This document shows positions 31,618 through 40,055 of a stretch of DNA of 64,000 bases, in pieces. A program made the translations under genes and the position numbers. Location: positions 1 to 64,000 of the forward strand of contig NZ_CALMFB010000025.1 of NCBI RefSeq assembly GCF_937863155.1, written 5' to 3'. Below the pieces are notes generated by a model. The model was not told the DNA's origin and made no database searches. It saw only the letters and a list, made by a program, of their open reading frames with translations. Position 1 is the first letter of the stretch, and each line of letters begins with the position of its first letter. The stretch is from an uncultured Brevundimonas sp. (GTDB lineage Bacteria; Pseudomonadota; Alphaproteobacteria; Caulobacterales; Caulobacteraceae).

Positions 31618-32045
31618 CGCGGGTCGCGGCTCTTCCAAGGCGAGCCTTCGCCGTGGGCGCCGACGCTGGTGAACTCCGGCTCGGCGGCCTTGTGCACATA
31701 TTGCTCGGACACCAACCAGCCCTTCAAGGGGCGCAACACGGCCAGACACGCCACCGCCAGCAGCGGCAGGGTGACGACCATATGCACCCAGATCGGCGGG
31801 TGGACCGTGAACTCGAACCACATGAACAGGGCCATGCCCACCACGCCGACCAGGCTCATGCCGAAGAAGGCCGGGCCGTCGGCCGGATCGGCGAAACCAT
31901 AATCCAGCCCGCACTCGGTGCAGGCCTCGCGGATGGTCAAAAAGCCCTTCAGCAGCGGCCCCTGGCCACAGCGGGGGCAGCGACAGGCCAGGCCCGTCTT
32001 CAGGGTGTTCAGCGGCGGCCAGGCGGGATCGGACATGATCCGCAT
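31614..32045 (-). CDS. DUF983 membrane protein
   Basis: The 143-residue protein starts at the ATG at 32045 with AGGGG upstream. It has a zinc-ribbon-like N-terminus (CRCPRCGQG and CTECGLDYGF, about residues 23-58) followed by two membrane helices (FFGMSLVGVVGMALFMWFEF and WVHMVVTLPLLAVACLAVL). This is the standard DUF983 arrangement, common in alphaproteobacteria beside cytochrome oxidase or Nudix genes. The function is not established. It converges with the exosortase partner and is divergent from the large TPR gene. Confidence 0.9.
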   Translation of the reverse strand: MRIMSDPAWPPLNTLKTGLACRCPRCGQGPLLKGFLTIREACTECGLDYGFADPADGPAFFGMSLVGVVGMALFMWFEFTVHPPIWVHMVVTLPLLAVACLAVLRPLKGWLVSEQYVHKAAEPEFTSVGAHGEGSPWKSRDPR

Positions 32046-32118
32046 GTCGGCCCCTGGCGACGTTTGCGCAAGCGTCGCCTTTTGTCGCAGCCGTTTGGCC
32101 GCTCGCCGGCAAAACAAT

Positions 32119-32133
32119 GAATCGGCGTTAACC
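32119..32133 (+). promoter_or_regulatory. GANTC site and TTAACC half-site before the AMIN/TPR gene
   Basis: GAATC (32119-32123) and TTAACC (32128-32133) lie 35-50 bases before the start. TTAACC matches half of a CtrA box, but no second TTAA at the 7-base spacing is present. It suggests, weakly, cell-cycle control. Confidence 0.25.
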
Positions 32134-32167
32134 GCGATGAAAGGCCCACGCGCGAGCATGCGCGCGC

Positions 32168-35062
32168 ATGTCCGGGGCCAGACCGACCCAGCGAATCCTG
32201 AAGTCGACCGTGGCCGTGGCCGCGGCGAGCGCTGTCGTGCTGTCGCCGATGACCCCGCTGGCCCAGGAGCCGGGCGGCTCGGGCGATCCGATCGAGATCC
32301 GCGTCGGGGCTAATGACGCCTTCACCCGCGTGGAGTTCGCCGGGGTGATCGGCGCCCGCTCGCGCATCCGCCGCGAAGGCCAGGCGGTGATCGTGCGCCT
32401 GGGATCGACCGCCGCGCCGGACGTGTCGCGCCTGCGGGTCGATCCGCCCAAGGGGGTGGCCTCGGTCGAGACGCGCGCCGTCCAGGGGGCGACCGAACTG
32501 GTCCTGACTCTGGCCGAAGGGTCCGACATCCGCACCGGTACGGCAGACGGCGCGGTGTGGCTGAACCTCTATTCCGCCGAACAGGCGCCGGCCGCGCCCG
32601 CTCCCGCCGCCGAGGTGGCGCGCGTGGCGCCGGTCAAGGCCGTGGCGGCCGACGACCGGGTGACGCTGAGTTTCGACTGGACCACGCCGGTGGGCGCGGC
32701 CGTGTTCCGGCGCGGCGAGGCGGTGTGGATCGTCTTCGACGCCGCCGCCCGCATGGACCTGAGCGGGGCCAAGGCCCTGGGGCCTGCGCGCGAGGCGCGC
32801 TGGGCGGCCGGGCCGGACTATACGGTCGTGCGGGTCGCGGCGCCCGAGAATCTGTCGGTCTCGGCCGTGGCCGAAGGCTCGACCTGGAAGGTGCAGATCG
32901 GCGGCGTGGCCCAGACGGCGGGCGGCGTTCAGGTGGTGCGCGACGACACCGGTTCGGACGCCCTTGTGGCGCGGATGGCGGGCGCGACGCGGGCCATCTG
33001 GCTGACCGATCCCATGGTCGGCGACCGGTTCGCCGTCGTCACCGCCCGAGCGCCGGGCAAGGGATTCGCCGGGCGGCGCGAGACGGTGGACCTGACCCTT
33101 CTGCCCACGGCCCAGGGCCTGGCTATCGAAAGCCGGGTCGGCGACCTGACCCTGACGGCCGAGACGGATCGGGTGACCATGGCGCGGCCCAAGGGCCTGA
33201 CGCTGTCGGCGCCCTCGGCGGCGTTGGAGATCGCGCCGGCCGACCAGACGGCGCCGCAGAAGGCTGCTCATCCGGCGCTGATCCTGACCCAATGGGCGGA
33301 TGTGGGGGCGGACGGCTTTTCGGCCCGTTATCACGCCCTGCAGACCGCGGCGTCCGAGGAAACCATACACGCGGGCGACGATCCGCGCGCGCCGGTCGAG
33401 GCGCGGCTGGCGCTGGCGCGGTTTCTGGTCGGATCGGGCCTGGCCTATGAAGCCATCGGCGTCCTGAACGCCTTGACGACCAAGACCCCCAACATGCTGG
33501 GCGAACCGGAGGTTCGCGGCCTGCGCGGCGCCGCCCGCGCCCAGATCGGACGACTGGAGGAAGCCCAGGCCGACTTCTCGGCCGCCGCCGTGGCGGGCGA
33601 TCCGGCGACCAAGGTCTGGCTGGGCTATATCGCCGCCGAACAGGGCGACTGGGCCGGCGCGCGCCAGGCGTTCGCCGCCGGCGCCAGCGTCATCGACAGC
33701 TTCCCGGCCGAATGGCGCGCCCGGTTCGGCGCCGCCCACGCCCTGGCGGCGCTGGAGACCGGGGACATGGCGGCGGCGGCCTCGCTGCTGGAGTACGGCT
33801 TCAGCCAGAACGCCCCGGCCGCCGACCAGCTGGCGGCGCGGTTGGTCCAGGCGCGGATGTTCGAGGTGCAGGGCCAGACCGAAAGGGCCGCGCGCATCTA
33901 TCAGGCCGTGGGCCGGGCGCCGCTGGACGCCGTGGCCACGCCGGCGAAACTGGGCCTGGTGCGTCTGGGCCTGGCCAATGGCACGATGAAGCCGGACGTG
34001 GCGGCGGCCGAGCTGGAATCGCTGAAATGGCGCTGGCGCGGCGATGCGACCGAACTGGCGGTGATCCGCACCCTGGGCGAGCTTTATCTGTCGCAGGGCC
34101 GCTATCGCGAGGCGCTGGACGCCCTGCGCGGCGCGGGCAAGCGCATGGGCCAGATGCCGGGCGCCGCCCAGATCCAGACCGATCTGAACGAGGCGTTCAA
34201 GAGCCTGTTCCTGGACGGGGCGGCCGATGGGCTGCAGCCGATCCAGGCCCTGGCGCTGTTCTATGATTTCCGCGACCTGACGCCGGTGGGGGCCGATGGC
34301 GACGAAATGGTGCGGCGCCTGGCGCGGCGCCTGATCGATGTGGACCTGCTGAAACAGGCGGCGGAACTGCTGAAATACCAGGCCGACAACCGGCTGGAAG
34401 GCGTGGCCAAGGCCCAGGTCTCGACCGATCTGGCCACCGTCTATCTGATGGATCGCCAGCCCGAGGCGGCATTGCAGGCCCTGTGGAACTCGCGCACCAC
34501 CCTGTTGCCCGCCGCCATGACGGCCGAGCGCCGGGCGCTGGAAGCGCGGGCCCTGATGACGCTGGGCCGTTACGATCACGCGCTGGATCTGCTGGAGCGC
34601 GACAATGGTCCGGCCGCGCGCGAAGTGCGGGCCGACGTCTTCTGGAAGCAGGAGAAATGGGCCCAGGCCGCGGCCCTGTACGAAGCGCGGCTGGGCGAAC
34701 GCTATCGCGATGCGGCCACGCCGCTGACGCCGGATGAAGAGGCGCGGCTGCTGCGGGCGGGGGTCGGCTATTCGCTGGGCCGCGACGCGGGCGCCCTGGC
34801 GCGGCTGTCGCGGAACTATCGCCCGTTCGTCGCCGGGGCGCGCAACGCCGATGGCCTGCGCATCGCCCTGGACGGGCTGGACGGCATGGGCGGCACGGCC
34901 GACGCCGGCGACTTCGCGGCCCTGGCGGCCGGGGTGGACACCTTCAACGGCTGGGTCGCCGGCATGAAGGCCCAGATCAGACAGAAAACGGGCGGGAACC
35001 GACCTGCGGCCCCCGCCCGTCCTGCATCGTCGGCGCCGGCCCCTGCGAGGCCGGCGGCCTGA
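32168..35062 (+). CDS. Large exported protein with two AMIN-like domains and TPR repeats
   Basis: The 964-residue protein has a signal-like N-terminus (hydrophobic to about residue 33). Residues 38-140 (GANDAFTRVEFAGV to AVWLNLYSAE) and about 155-250 (DDRVTLSFDWTTPVGAAVF to WKVQIGG) look like two beta-rich AMIN-type domains, which bind peptidoglycan or secretin components. From about residue 400 on, helical repeats of TPR type run to residue 880 (for example ARAQIGRLEEAQADFSAAAV). The tail is Ala/Pro-rich. The gene lies next to flagellar genes, so a role in envelope or flagellar assembly is possible, but I do not recognise a named family. Confidence 0.85.
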   Translation: MSGARPTQRILKSTVAVAAASAVVLSPMTPLAQEPGGSGDPIEIRVGANDAFTRVEFAGVIGARSRIRREGQAVIVRLGSTAAPDVSRLRVDPPKGVASVETRAVQGATELVLTLAEGSDIRTGTADGAVWLNLYSAEQAPAAPAPAAEVARVAPVKAVAADDRVTLSFDWTTPVGAAVFRRGEAVWIVFDAAARMDLSGAKALGPAREARWAAGPDYTVVRVAAPENLSVSAVAEGSTWKVQIGGVAQTAGGVQVVRDDTGSDALVARMAGATRAIWLTDPMVGDRFAVVTARAPGKGFAGRRETVDLTLLPTAQGLAIESRVGDLTLTAETDRVTMARPKGLTLSAPSAALEIAPADQTAPQKAAHPALILTQWADVGADGFSARYHALQTAASEETIHAGDDPRAPVEARLALARFLVGSGLAYEAIGVLNALTTKTPNMLGEPEVRGLRGAARAQIGRLEEAQADFSAAAVAGDPATKVWLGYIAAEQGDWAGARQAFAAGASVIDSFPAEWRARFGAAHALAALETGDMAAAASLLEYGFSQNAPAADQLAARLVQARMFEVQGQTERAARIYQAVGRAPLDAVATPAKLGLVRLGLANGTMKPDVAAAELESLKWRWRGDATELAVIRTLGELYLSQGRYREALDALRGAGKRMGQMPGAAQIQTDLNEAFKSLFLDGAADGLQPIQALALFYDFRDLTPVGADGDEMVRRLARRLIDVDLLKQAAELLKYQADNRLEGVAKAQVSTDLATVYLMDRQPEAALQALWNSRTTLLPAAMTAERRALEARALMTLGRYDHALDLLERDNGPAAREVRADVFWKQEKWAQAAALYEARLGERYRDAATPLTPDEEARLLRAGVGYSLGRDAGALARLSRNYRPFVAGARNADGLRIALDGLDGMGGTADAGDFAALAAGVDTFNGWVAGMKAQIRQKTGGNRPAAPARPASSAPAPARPAA

Positions 35063-35068
35063 TCCGTC

Positions 35069-35347
35069 TTACTTGTTGACGGCGTCCTTCAGCGGCTTGG
35101 AGACGCGGAAGCGGACGGCCTTCGAAGCCGGGATCTTGATGGTGGCGCCGGTGGCCGGGTTGCGGCCTTCGCGCGCGGCGCGGGCCGCGGTGTCGAACAC
35201 GCCCAGGTTCGAGATGCGGACGTCGCCGCCCGACTTCAGCGAGGCGTGGATGTTCTCGACGATGGCGGTCAGAACCTTGCCGGCGTCGGCTTGGCTGACG
35301 CCCGCGTCCTTGGCGACGGCGGCGATGAGTTCAGCTTGAGTGGTCAT
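35069..35347 (-). CDS. HU-family DNA-binding protein
   Basis: The 92-residue histone-like protein bends and compacts DNA as a dimer. It begins TTQAELIAAVAKDAGVSQADA, with the GRNPATGATIKIPASKAVRF signature of the beta arms near residues 61-80, and ends VSKPLKDAVNK. The length and Pro at the arm tip are typical. It is monocistronic, convergent with the AMIN/TPR gene (6 bases apart), with fliP 111 bases upstream on the same strand. Confidence 0.96.
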   Translation of the reverse strand: MTTQAELIAAVAKDAGVSQADAGKVLTAIVENIHASLKSGGDVRISNLGVFDTAARAAREGRNPATGATIKIPASKAVRFRVSKPLKDAVNK

Positions 35348-35458
35348 GTTGGCGTTTCCAGTTGGTCGCCCGATTCAGGGCGAAGACCGGAGGATCAACA
35401 CGCTTTTCGGGCGACTTGGCAAGCGCCCTTGCGACGGAAAGCCTTTGAGGCTGGGGAT

Positions 35459-36268
35459 TCAGCCCCCGCCGGCCGCCCTCTGGAAGCTCTCGACCAGGCT
35501 GCCGGCGACCAGTCTCCAGCCGTCCACCAGCACGAAGAAGATCAGCTTGAACGGCAGGGAAACCACCACCGGCGGCAGCATCATCATGCCCATGGACATC
35601 AGCACGCTGGCGACCACCAGATCGATCACAAGGAACGGAAGAAAAAGCATAAATCCGATCGAGAAGGCGGTCTTCAGCTCACTGATCATGAAGGCCGGGG
35701 TGATGACCCGCAGCGGCAGTTCGGCCAGGGGGGTGTCGGCCTCGACCCGCGACAGCCGGGTGAACAGCGCCAGGTCCGATCGGTCCACCTGGGACAGCAT
35801 GAAGGTCTTGACCGGTTCGGAGGCCGCATCGAACGCCTGGGGCAGCTCCATCTGCTGGTCCATCAGGGGTCTGATCCCCGAATCATAGGCGTCCTGCCAG
35901 GTCGGGGCCATGACGATGGCCGACAGGAACAGGGCCAGGGACACCAGAACGGCGTTGGGCGGCGACTGCTGCATGCCCAGGGCGGTGCGCAGCAGCGACA
36001 GCACCACCACGATGCGCACGAAGCTGGTGGTCATGATCACGATCGACGGCGCCAGCGACAGCACGGTCATCAGGCCGACCAGCTGCACCACCCGTTCCGA
36101 CAGGCCGGCGCCCGAGCCCAGGTCGATGTTGATCGCGCTGCCGGTCGCCGCCGTCTCCTGGGCCAGGGCCGCCAGCGGGAAGACCAGGCAGGCCAGGGTG
36201 GCGACCAGCGACAGCAAGGCCGCGCGCTTCAGCTCCGCGCGCGTGGGGATGGCGAACAGGGCCTTCAT
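35459..36268 (-). CDS. fliP: Flagellar export apparatus protein FliP
   Basis: FliP forms the core of the export gate of the flagellar type III secretion system with FliQ and FliR. The protein has 269 residues from the ATG at 36268, with a cleavable signal-like start (about residues 1-37). Conserved segments are SFVRIVVVLSLLRTALGMQQ, PPNAVLVSLALFLS, TPAFMISELKTAFSIGF and MMMLPPVVVSLPFKLIFFVL. Four membrane segments fit the family. It overlaps fliO by ATGA and ends in a Gly tail. Confidence 0.97.
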   Translation of the reverse strand: MKALFAIPTRAELKRAALLSLVATLACLVFPLAALAQETAATGSAINIDLGSGAGLSERVVQLVGLMTVLSLAPSIVIMTTSFVRIVVVLSLLRTALGMQQSPPNAVLVSLALFLSAIVMAPTWQDAYDSGIRPLMDQQMELPQAFDAASEPVKTFMLSQVDRSDLALFTRLSRVEADTPLAELPLRVITPAFMISELKTAFSIGFMLFLPFLVIDLVVASVLMSMGMMMLPPVVVSLPFKLIFFVLVDGWRLVAGSLVESFQRAAGGG

Positions 36269-36540
36269 TTCAGCGGTCCCGGCTGGCGCGGCTCGATCAG
36301 TTCGCGGCCTTCGCCCAGCAGGATCAGCCGCTCCTCGTCGTCGACGCGGACCAGGACCAGCCGTCGGGCGGGGTCCAGCACCAGGGTCTCGACCACCTGA
36401 AGCCGCCGCTCGCCCCGTTCGGCGCCCATGCGGGCCATCAGTTGCGGCGCATAGCGGCGCGCGGCCCAGGCGCACAGGCCGATGATCCCCACGGTGAAGG
36501 CCAGGCCGAAGACGGCGCGGGCGAGGTCGAGGAAATTCAT
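36265..36540 (-). CDS. fliO: Flagellar biosynthesis protein FliO
   Basis: FliO is a small single-span protein that helps assemble the FliP-FliR gate. The 91-residue sequence has one membrane helix (LARAVFGLAFTVGIIGLCAW) and a cytoplasmic beta domain with LQVVETLVLDPARRLVLVRVD, the FliO signature. It overlaps fliP by 4 bases. The divergent flgB operon begins 163 bases away, across a region with TTAA-type sites. Confidence 0.93.
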   Translation of the reverse strand: MNFLDLARAVFGLAFTVGIIGLCAWAARRYAPQLMARMGAERGERRLQVVETLVLDPARRLVLVRVDDEERLILLGEGRELIEPRQPGPLK

Positions 36541-36589
36541 GCGCGGCCCCGATTTGGCGCGCAGGTGACGGCGCCGGTCGCGGGCGACT

Positions 36590-36639
36590 GTTAACCGCCA
36601 GGGTTAACGGCCGGTTTAGGGAAACCACTCCTTAACCAT
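36590..36639. promoter_or_regulatory. Candidate CtrA sites between fliO and flgB
   Basis: GTTAACC-GCCAG-GGTTAAC (36590-36608) is a perfect inverted repeat. TTAA (36604) is followed at the 7-base CtrA spacing by TTTA (36615), one mismatch from the TTAA-N7-TTAA box. A further TTAACCAT half-site lies at 36632-36639. The cluster sits in the shared promoter of the divergent fliOP and flgBC-fliE operons, both classed as CtrA-dependent in Caulobacter. Confidence 0.45.
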
Positions 36640-36703
36640 GAAGGCGGCATTTTTCGCCGGGTGTTGGATGGGCGCACGGCTGCGCCCGCACGGGAAACGG
36701 GCC

Positions 36704-37111
36704 ATGGGCGTCGCCGACCTGCCGCTGCTGAACCAGATCAAGGGCCGCCTGGGCTGGCTGGACGAACGCCAGCGGGTGATCGCCCAGAACGTGGCCAATT
36801 CGGACACGCCCGGTTACGCCGCGCGCGACCTGGCCCAACCGCGCGACTTCGCCGCCGCCCTGCGTGGCCAGGGCGGGCCGCTGCAGATGACGCGCACGGC
36901 GCCGAATCACATCGCCCCGGCCGGGCCGGTGGCGCGGTATGCCTCGAACGACGCGCCGGATTCGGAAACCACGCTGGACGGCAATTCGGTCGTGGTCGAA
37001 GAGCAGATGCTGAAGATGGCCGAGAGCCGCATGGCCTATGACGCCGCCATCGGCTTCTACCAGAAATCCATGCAGATGATCCGGCTGGCGGCCAAGCCGC
37101 CGGGCCGCTGA
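36704..37111 (+). CDS. flgB: Flagellar basal-body rod protein FlgB
   Basis: FlgB is part of the proximal rod. From the ATG at 36704 the protein has 135 residues, the family length; an upstream ATG at 36638 lies in the candidate CtrA half-site and is rejected. The N-terminus carries the rod signature (ERQRVIAQNVANSDTPGYAARDL). The C-terminus has the coiled segment (LKMAESRMAYDAAIGFYQKS) that all rod proteins share. It is followed by flgC 13 bases later and then fliE, a standard export-ready rod operon. Confidence 0.96.
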   Translation: MGVADLPLLNQIKGRLGWLDERQRVIAQNVANSDTPGYAARDLAQPRDFAAALRGQGGPLQMTRTAPNHIAPAGPVARYASNDAPDSETTLDGNSVVVEEQMLKMAESRMAYDAAIGFYQKSMQMIRLAAKPPGR

Positions 37112-37124
37112 AGGGGGCTGAGCC

Positions 37125-37544
37125 ATGCCTGATCCCATCCCGCCCCGGAACCCGGCCATGGCCGCGGCCGCCTCGGCCCTGAAGGCCCAGCAGTCGCGCA
37201 TGCGGGTGATCGCGGAAAACATCGCCAACGCCGAATCGACCGCGACCACGGCGGGCGGCCAGCCCTATCGCCGCCAGCTGCCGGTGTTTCAGGCGCGCGA
37301 GATCGACGGCGCCACCGGGGTCGCCCTGGCCCAGGTGCGGCCCGACATGAGCGACTTCCGCACCGAATACGACCCCAGCCACCCGGCCGCCAACGCCGAG
37401 GGCTATGTCACCCGGCCCAATGTCGACACCCTGATCGAGGCCATGGACATGCGCGAGGCGCAGCGGGCCTATGAGGCGAACCTAAACGTGATCGAGACGG
37501 CGCGCGCCATGGAGACGCGCACTCTCGACCTGCTGAAGAAATAG
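37125..37544 (+). CDS. flgC: Flagellar basal-body rod protein FlgC
   Basis: FlgC is the second proximal-rod protein. The 139-residue sequence has the N-terminal signature QQSRMRVIAENIANAEST, the FlgC-specific YDPSHPAANAEGYVTRPNV and the C-terminal EAQRAYEANLNVIETARAM helix. The ribosome site is GGGGGCTGAG before the ATG. Its place between flgB and fliE is the conserved order. Confidence 0.97.
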   Translation: MPDPIPPRNPAMAAAASALKAQQSRMRVIAENIANAESTATTAGGQPYRRQLPVFQAREIDGATGVALAQVRPDMSDFRTEYDPSHPAANAEGYVTRPNVDTLIEAMDMREAQRAYEANLNVIETARAMETRTLDLLKK

Positions 37545-37554
37545 GGGCTGAGCG

Positions 37555-37866
37555 ATGAATCCCTTGATGGCGGCGCGGGCCTATCAGGCGGTGCAGGGCG
37601 GCGGCGCTGCGGCGCCCGGCGCGGCGGGCGAAGCCGGGGCGGCCACCGGCCCGGGCTTCGGCGAACTGTTGCAGAACGTCATGGACGGGGCGGTCGGCCA
37701 GACCCGCGCAGCCGAGACTCAGATGGCCCAGGTGGTCCAGGGCCAGGGCAGTCTGATCGACGTGGTCACGGCCGTCAGCTCGGCCGAGGCGTCGCTGGAA
37801 ACCGTCATGGCCGTGCGGGATCAGGTGATCCAGGCGTACCAGGAAATCATGCGCATGCCCATCTGA
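37555..37866 (+). CDS. fliE: Flagellar hook-basal body protein FliE
   Basis: FliE links the MS ring to the rod and is one of the first exported subunits. The 103-residue protein has an Ala/Gly-rich N-terminus and the conserved helical end ([20 protein letters not shown] and [12 protein letters not shown]). The last residues match the FliE signature. It ends the flgB-flgC-fliE operon; the acyltransferase gene that follows is on the other strand. Confidence 0.95.
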   Translation: MNPLMAARAYQAVQGGGAAAPGAAGEAGAATGPGFGELLQNVMDGAVGQTRAAETQMAQVVQGQGSLIDVVTAVSSAEASLETVMAVRDQVIQAYQEIMRMPI

Positions 37867-37882
37867 CGGCGGCGCCGGCGGA

Positions 37883-39034
37883 TCAGCCTTCCAGCGACAC
37901 CACCGGCTGGGTCGGCGCCGCGACGGGGCGGCGGGCGCGGCCCTTCATCCAGCGACGCAGGCGCGCCTGGATCGGCTCGTCGATCCACTGGTGGAAGGCG
38001 AAGGCGAAGCCGATGGCCGCCGCCATGCCCAGGGTCCACAGGCCCCATTGCGCGGTCTCCGACAGGTTCAGGCGCGGCGCGGCGACATTGACGGCGCCGA
38101 ACCAGGCGATGCGCACGACTTCGTTGGAAATGAAGATGGCGAACGAGACGACGGCCGCCTTTTCCACCAGGCGCGACGGGCGGATCACCGGCACGGCCCC
38201 GGCCGCCACGATGATGACGGCGATCAGCGCCACCGAGGCCAGGCCGAACTTGCCCGCCAGCTGAAGCCCGAAGAAACCGACGGACGACGCCAGCAGGCTC
38301 CATCCCGCCAGGCGCGGATCGATCCGCACGCCTTCCGCAAACCGGGCCAGGCACATCCCCAGGAAGAACAGCGGCAGGGCGCGGAAGAAGCCGTACTTCA
38401 TCGGCATCTGCCACACCGGCAGATCCAGCAGCAGCCAGGCGGCCTGATTGGCCAGCAGATAGACGCCGACGCCCCAGGCCAGGGCCGTCACCGGATGGGC
38501 GCGGCTGAGCCGGCGCACGATCCACGGGAAGGCCAGGTAACAGCCGATCAGGGCCGAGATCGACCAGGTGGGCGCATTCCAGCCCAGGCCGCCATGCAGG
38601 CCGAACGACTGGACCAGCAGGGCCTGGGCCGGCAGCTGGTCCCAGGCGAACCATTCGGGATTGCGCGGCGCGGCGCCCAGGCTGCTGGCCACCAGCACCA
38701 GTGCGACCAGGCCGGTCAGCATGATCAGATGCGCCGGCACGACGCGCAGCACGCGCTTCAGCACGAAATCGCCGGCCGACATCGACCCCTTGCGCACCTG
38801 CTCGCCATAGACCCGCATCAGCACATAGCCGGAGTCCATCAGGAAGAAGTTGGTCAGCAGGAAGCCCGACACCTCGAACATCGGGTGCACGGTCTCGGCC
38901 AGGGCGTGCGGACCGGCGGCCTGGAAATGATGCACCACGATCAGGCAGGCCACGATGAAACGCAGCGCGTCCAGCCAACCGCCACGGGCGATGGGCGTTG
39001 TGCCGTTCTGGGTCGAAATCGCGGTCCAAGCCAT
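37883..39034 (-). CDS. Membrane acyltransferase (acyltransferase 3 family)
   Basis: The 383-residue protein has about 10 hydrophobic segments. The start LDALRFIVACLIVVHHFQAAG is the acyltransferase-3 signature with its conserved His (near residue 37), and Arg follows in the first cytoplasmic loop. These proteins O-acylate periplasmic glucans, exopolysaccharides or lipids. SFLPW-type SGNH partners are absent. It lies alone between fliE and folE, inserted into the flagellar block. The acceptor is unknown. Confidence 0.92.
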   Translation of the reverse strand: MAWTAISTQNGTTPIARGGWLDALRFIVACLIVVHHFQAAGPHALAETVHPMFEVSGFLLTNFFLMDSGYVLMRVYGEQVRKGSMSAGDFVLKRVLRVVPAHLIMLTGLVALVLVASSLGAAPRNPEWFAWDQLPAQALLVQSFGLHGGLGWNAPTWSISALIGCYLAFPWIVRRLSRAHPVTALAWGVGVYLLANQAAWLLLDLPVWQMPMKYGFFRALPLFFLGMCLARFAEGVRIDPRLAGWSLLASSVGFFGLQLAGKFGLASVALIAVIIVAAGAVPVIRPSRLVEKAAVVSFAIFISNEVVRIAWFGAVNVAAPRLNLSETAQWGLWTLGMAAAIGFAFAFHQWIDEPIQARLRRWMKGRARRPVAAPTQPVVSLEG

Positions 39035-39092
39035 GTCACAGCCCCTTTCAGGGCCGCAGGCCGCAAGGATCAGGCCGTGTGGGCGCTCAATC

Positions 39093-39668
39093 TCAGCCGC
39101 GAACCAGGCGCAGGAATTCTTCCCGCGTGCGGGCGTCGTCGCGCACCACGCCGATCAGGTGGCTGGTGGTCAGACTGGCGCCCGGGGCATTGACGCCGCG
39201 CAGGGTCATGCAGCTGTGTTCCGCCTCGATGACCACGCCGACGCCCTGAGGCTTCAGCACCTCGTTGATGGCGGTGGCGATCTCGGACGTCATCTTTTCC
39301 TGGATCTGCAGCCGGCGGGCGTAACCGCGCACCACCCGCGCCAGCTTCGAGATGCCCACCACCCGGTCGGTCGGCAGATAGGCGACGTGCGCCTTGCCCA
39401 CGACCGGCAGCATGTGATGCTCGCAGAAGCTGACGAAGCGGATGTCCTTCAGCACCACCAGCTGGTTGTAGCCGCCGACCTCTTCGAAGGTCTTTTCCAG
39501 ATAGGCGCGCGGATCGCTCTCATAGCCTTCGAACAGCTCGCGATAGCTGCGGGCGACGCGGGCGGGGGTTTCCAGCAGGCCCTCGCGATCGGGGTTGTCG
39601 CCGGCCCAGCGGATCAGGGTGCGGACGGCGGCTTCGGCCTCGGACTGGGAAACGGGGGTGTCGGTCAT
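39093..39668 (-). CDS. folE: GTP cyclohydrolase I
   Basis: FolE converts GTP to dihydroneopterin triphosphate, the first step of folate synthesis. The protein has 191 residues from the ATG at 39668. Zinc ligands are in FVSFCEHHMLP (Cys and His) and in EAEHSCMTLRGV (Cys). VGISKLARVV and QEKMTSEIA are also standard. Its N-terminus is shorter than the E. coli protein. It feeds the pathway represented by FolB and the pterin SDR at 15092-16256. The gene is divergent from fliQ and shares its control region. Confidence 0.96.
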   Translation of the reverse strand: MTDTPVSQSEAEAAVRTLIRWAGDNPDREGLLETPARVARSYRELFEGYESDPRAYLEKTFEEVGGYNQLVVLKDIRFVSFCEHHMLPVVGKAHVAYLPTDRVVGISKLARVVRGYARRLQIQEKMTSEIATAINEVLKPQGVGVVIEAEHSCMTLRGVNAPGASLTTSHLIGVVRDDARTREEFLRLVRG

Positions 39669-39719
39669 GCAGGGGCATATAGACCCGACCTTCGTCAAAG
39701 GGGAGGGCGGCCGCGTTCG

Positions 39720-39776
39720 TTATCGCGGCGTTAACCATGCACCCGGCAAATTCGGCCCAGTACCCGGGAGCGAGTC
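39720..39776 (+). promoter_or_regulatory. Candidate CtrA box and GANTC site before fliQ
   Basis: TTAT (39720-39723), 7 bases and TTAAC (39731-39735) fit the CtrA box TTAA-N7-TTAAC with one mismatch, continuing as TTAACCATG. GAGTC, a CcrM site, is at 39772-39776 just before the fliQ start. In Caulobacter the fliQR operon is a well-known direct CtrA target, so the site fits by position and sequence. Confidence 0.6.
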
Positions 39777-39779
39777 TTA

Positions 39780-40043
39780 ATGAACGGCGCCGAAGTTCTG
39801 GACGTGGGGCGTGACGCCCTGTGGCTGACCATCCAGCTGTGTCTGCCGGCGCTGGTGGTGGCGCTGGTGGTCGGCGTGGTGATCGGCCTGTTCCAGGCCC
39901 TGACCCAGATCCAGGAACAGACCCTGGTCTATGCGCCCAAGATCATCGCCATCTTCATGTCCCTGCTGTTGTTCCTGCCGCTGATGGGCGCCCTGCTGGG
40001 CGGCTTCATGCAGCAGATCGCCGCCCGCATCGCGGGCATGTAG
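39780..40043 (+). CDS. fliQ: Flagellar export apparatus protein FliQ
   Basis: FliQ is one of the helical gate subunits. The 87-residue protein has two membrane helices (LWLTIQLCLPALVVALVVGV and IIAIFMSLLLFLPLMGALLG) joined by the conserved QALTQIQEQTLVYAPK loop. The ribosome site is GGGAGCGAG. It is followed by fliR 12 bases later. The upstream candidate CtrA box marks it as the first gene of a class II operon. Confidence 0.97.
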   Translation: MNGAEVLDVGRDALWLTIQLCLPALVVALVVGVVIGLFQALTQIQEQTLVYAPKIIAIFMSLLLFLPLMGALLGGFMQQIAARIAGM

Positions 40044-40055
40044 GGGCGCCGCCGG

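Noticed and set aside
36638..37111. Longer FlgB from the ATG at 36638
   Set aside because: This ATG is part of a TTAACCATG half-site and gives a basic extension absent from FlgB; the ATG at 36704 fits the family length.
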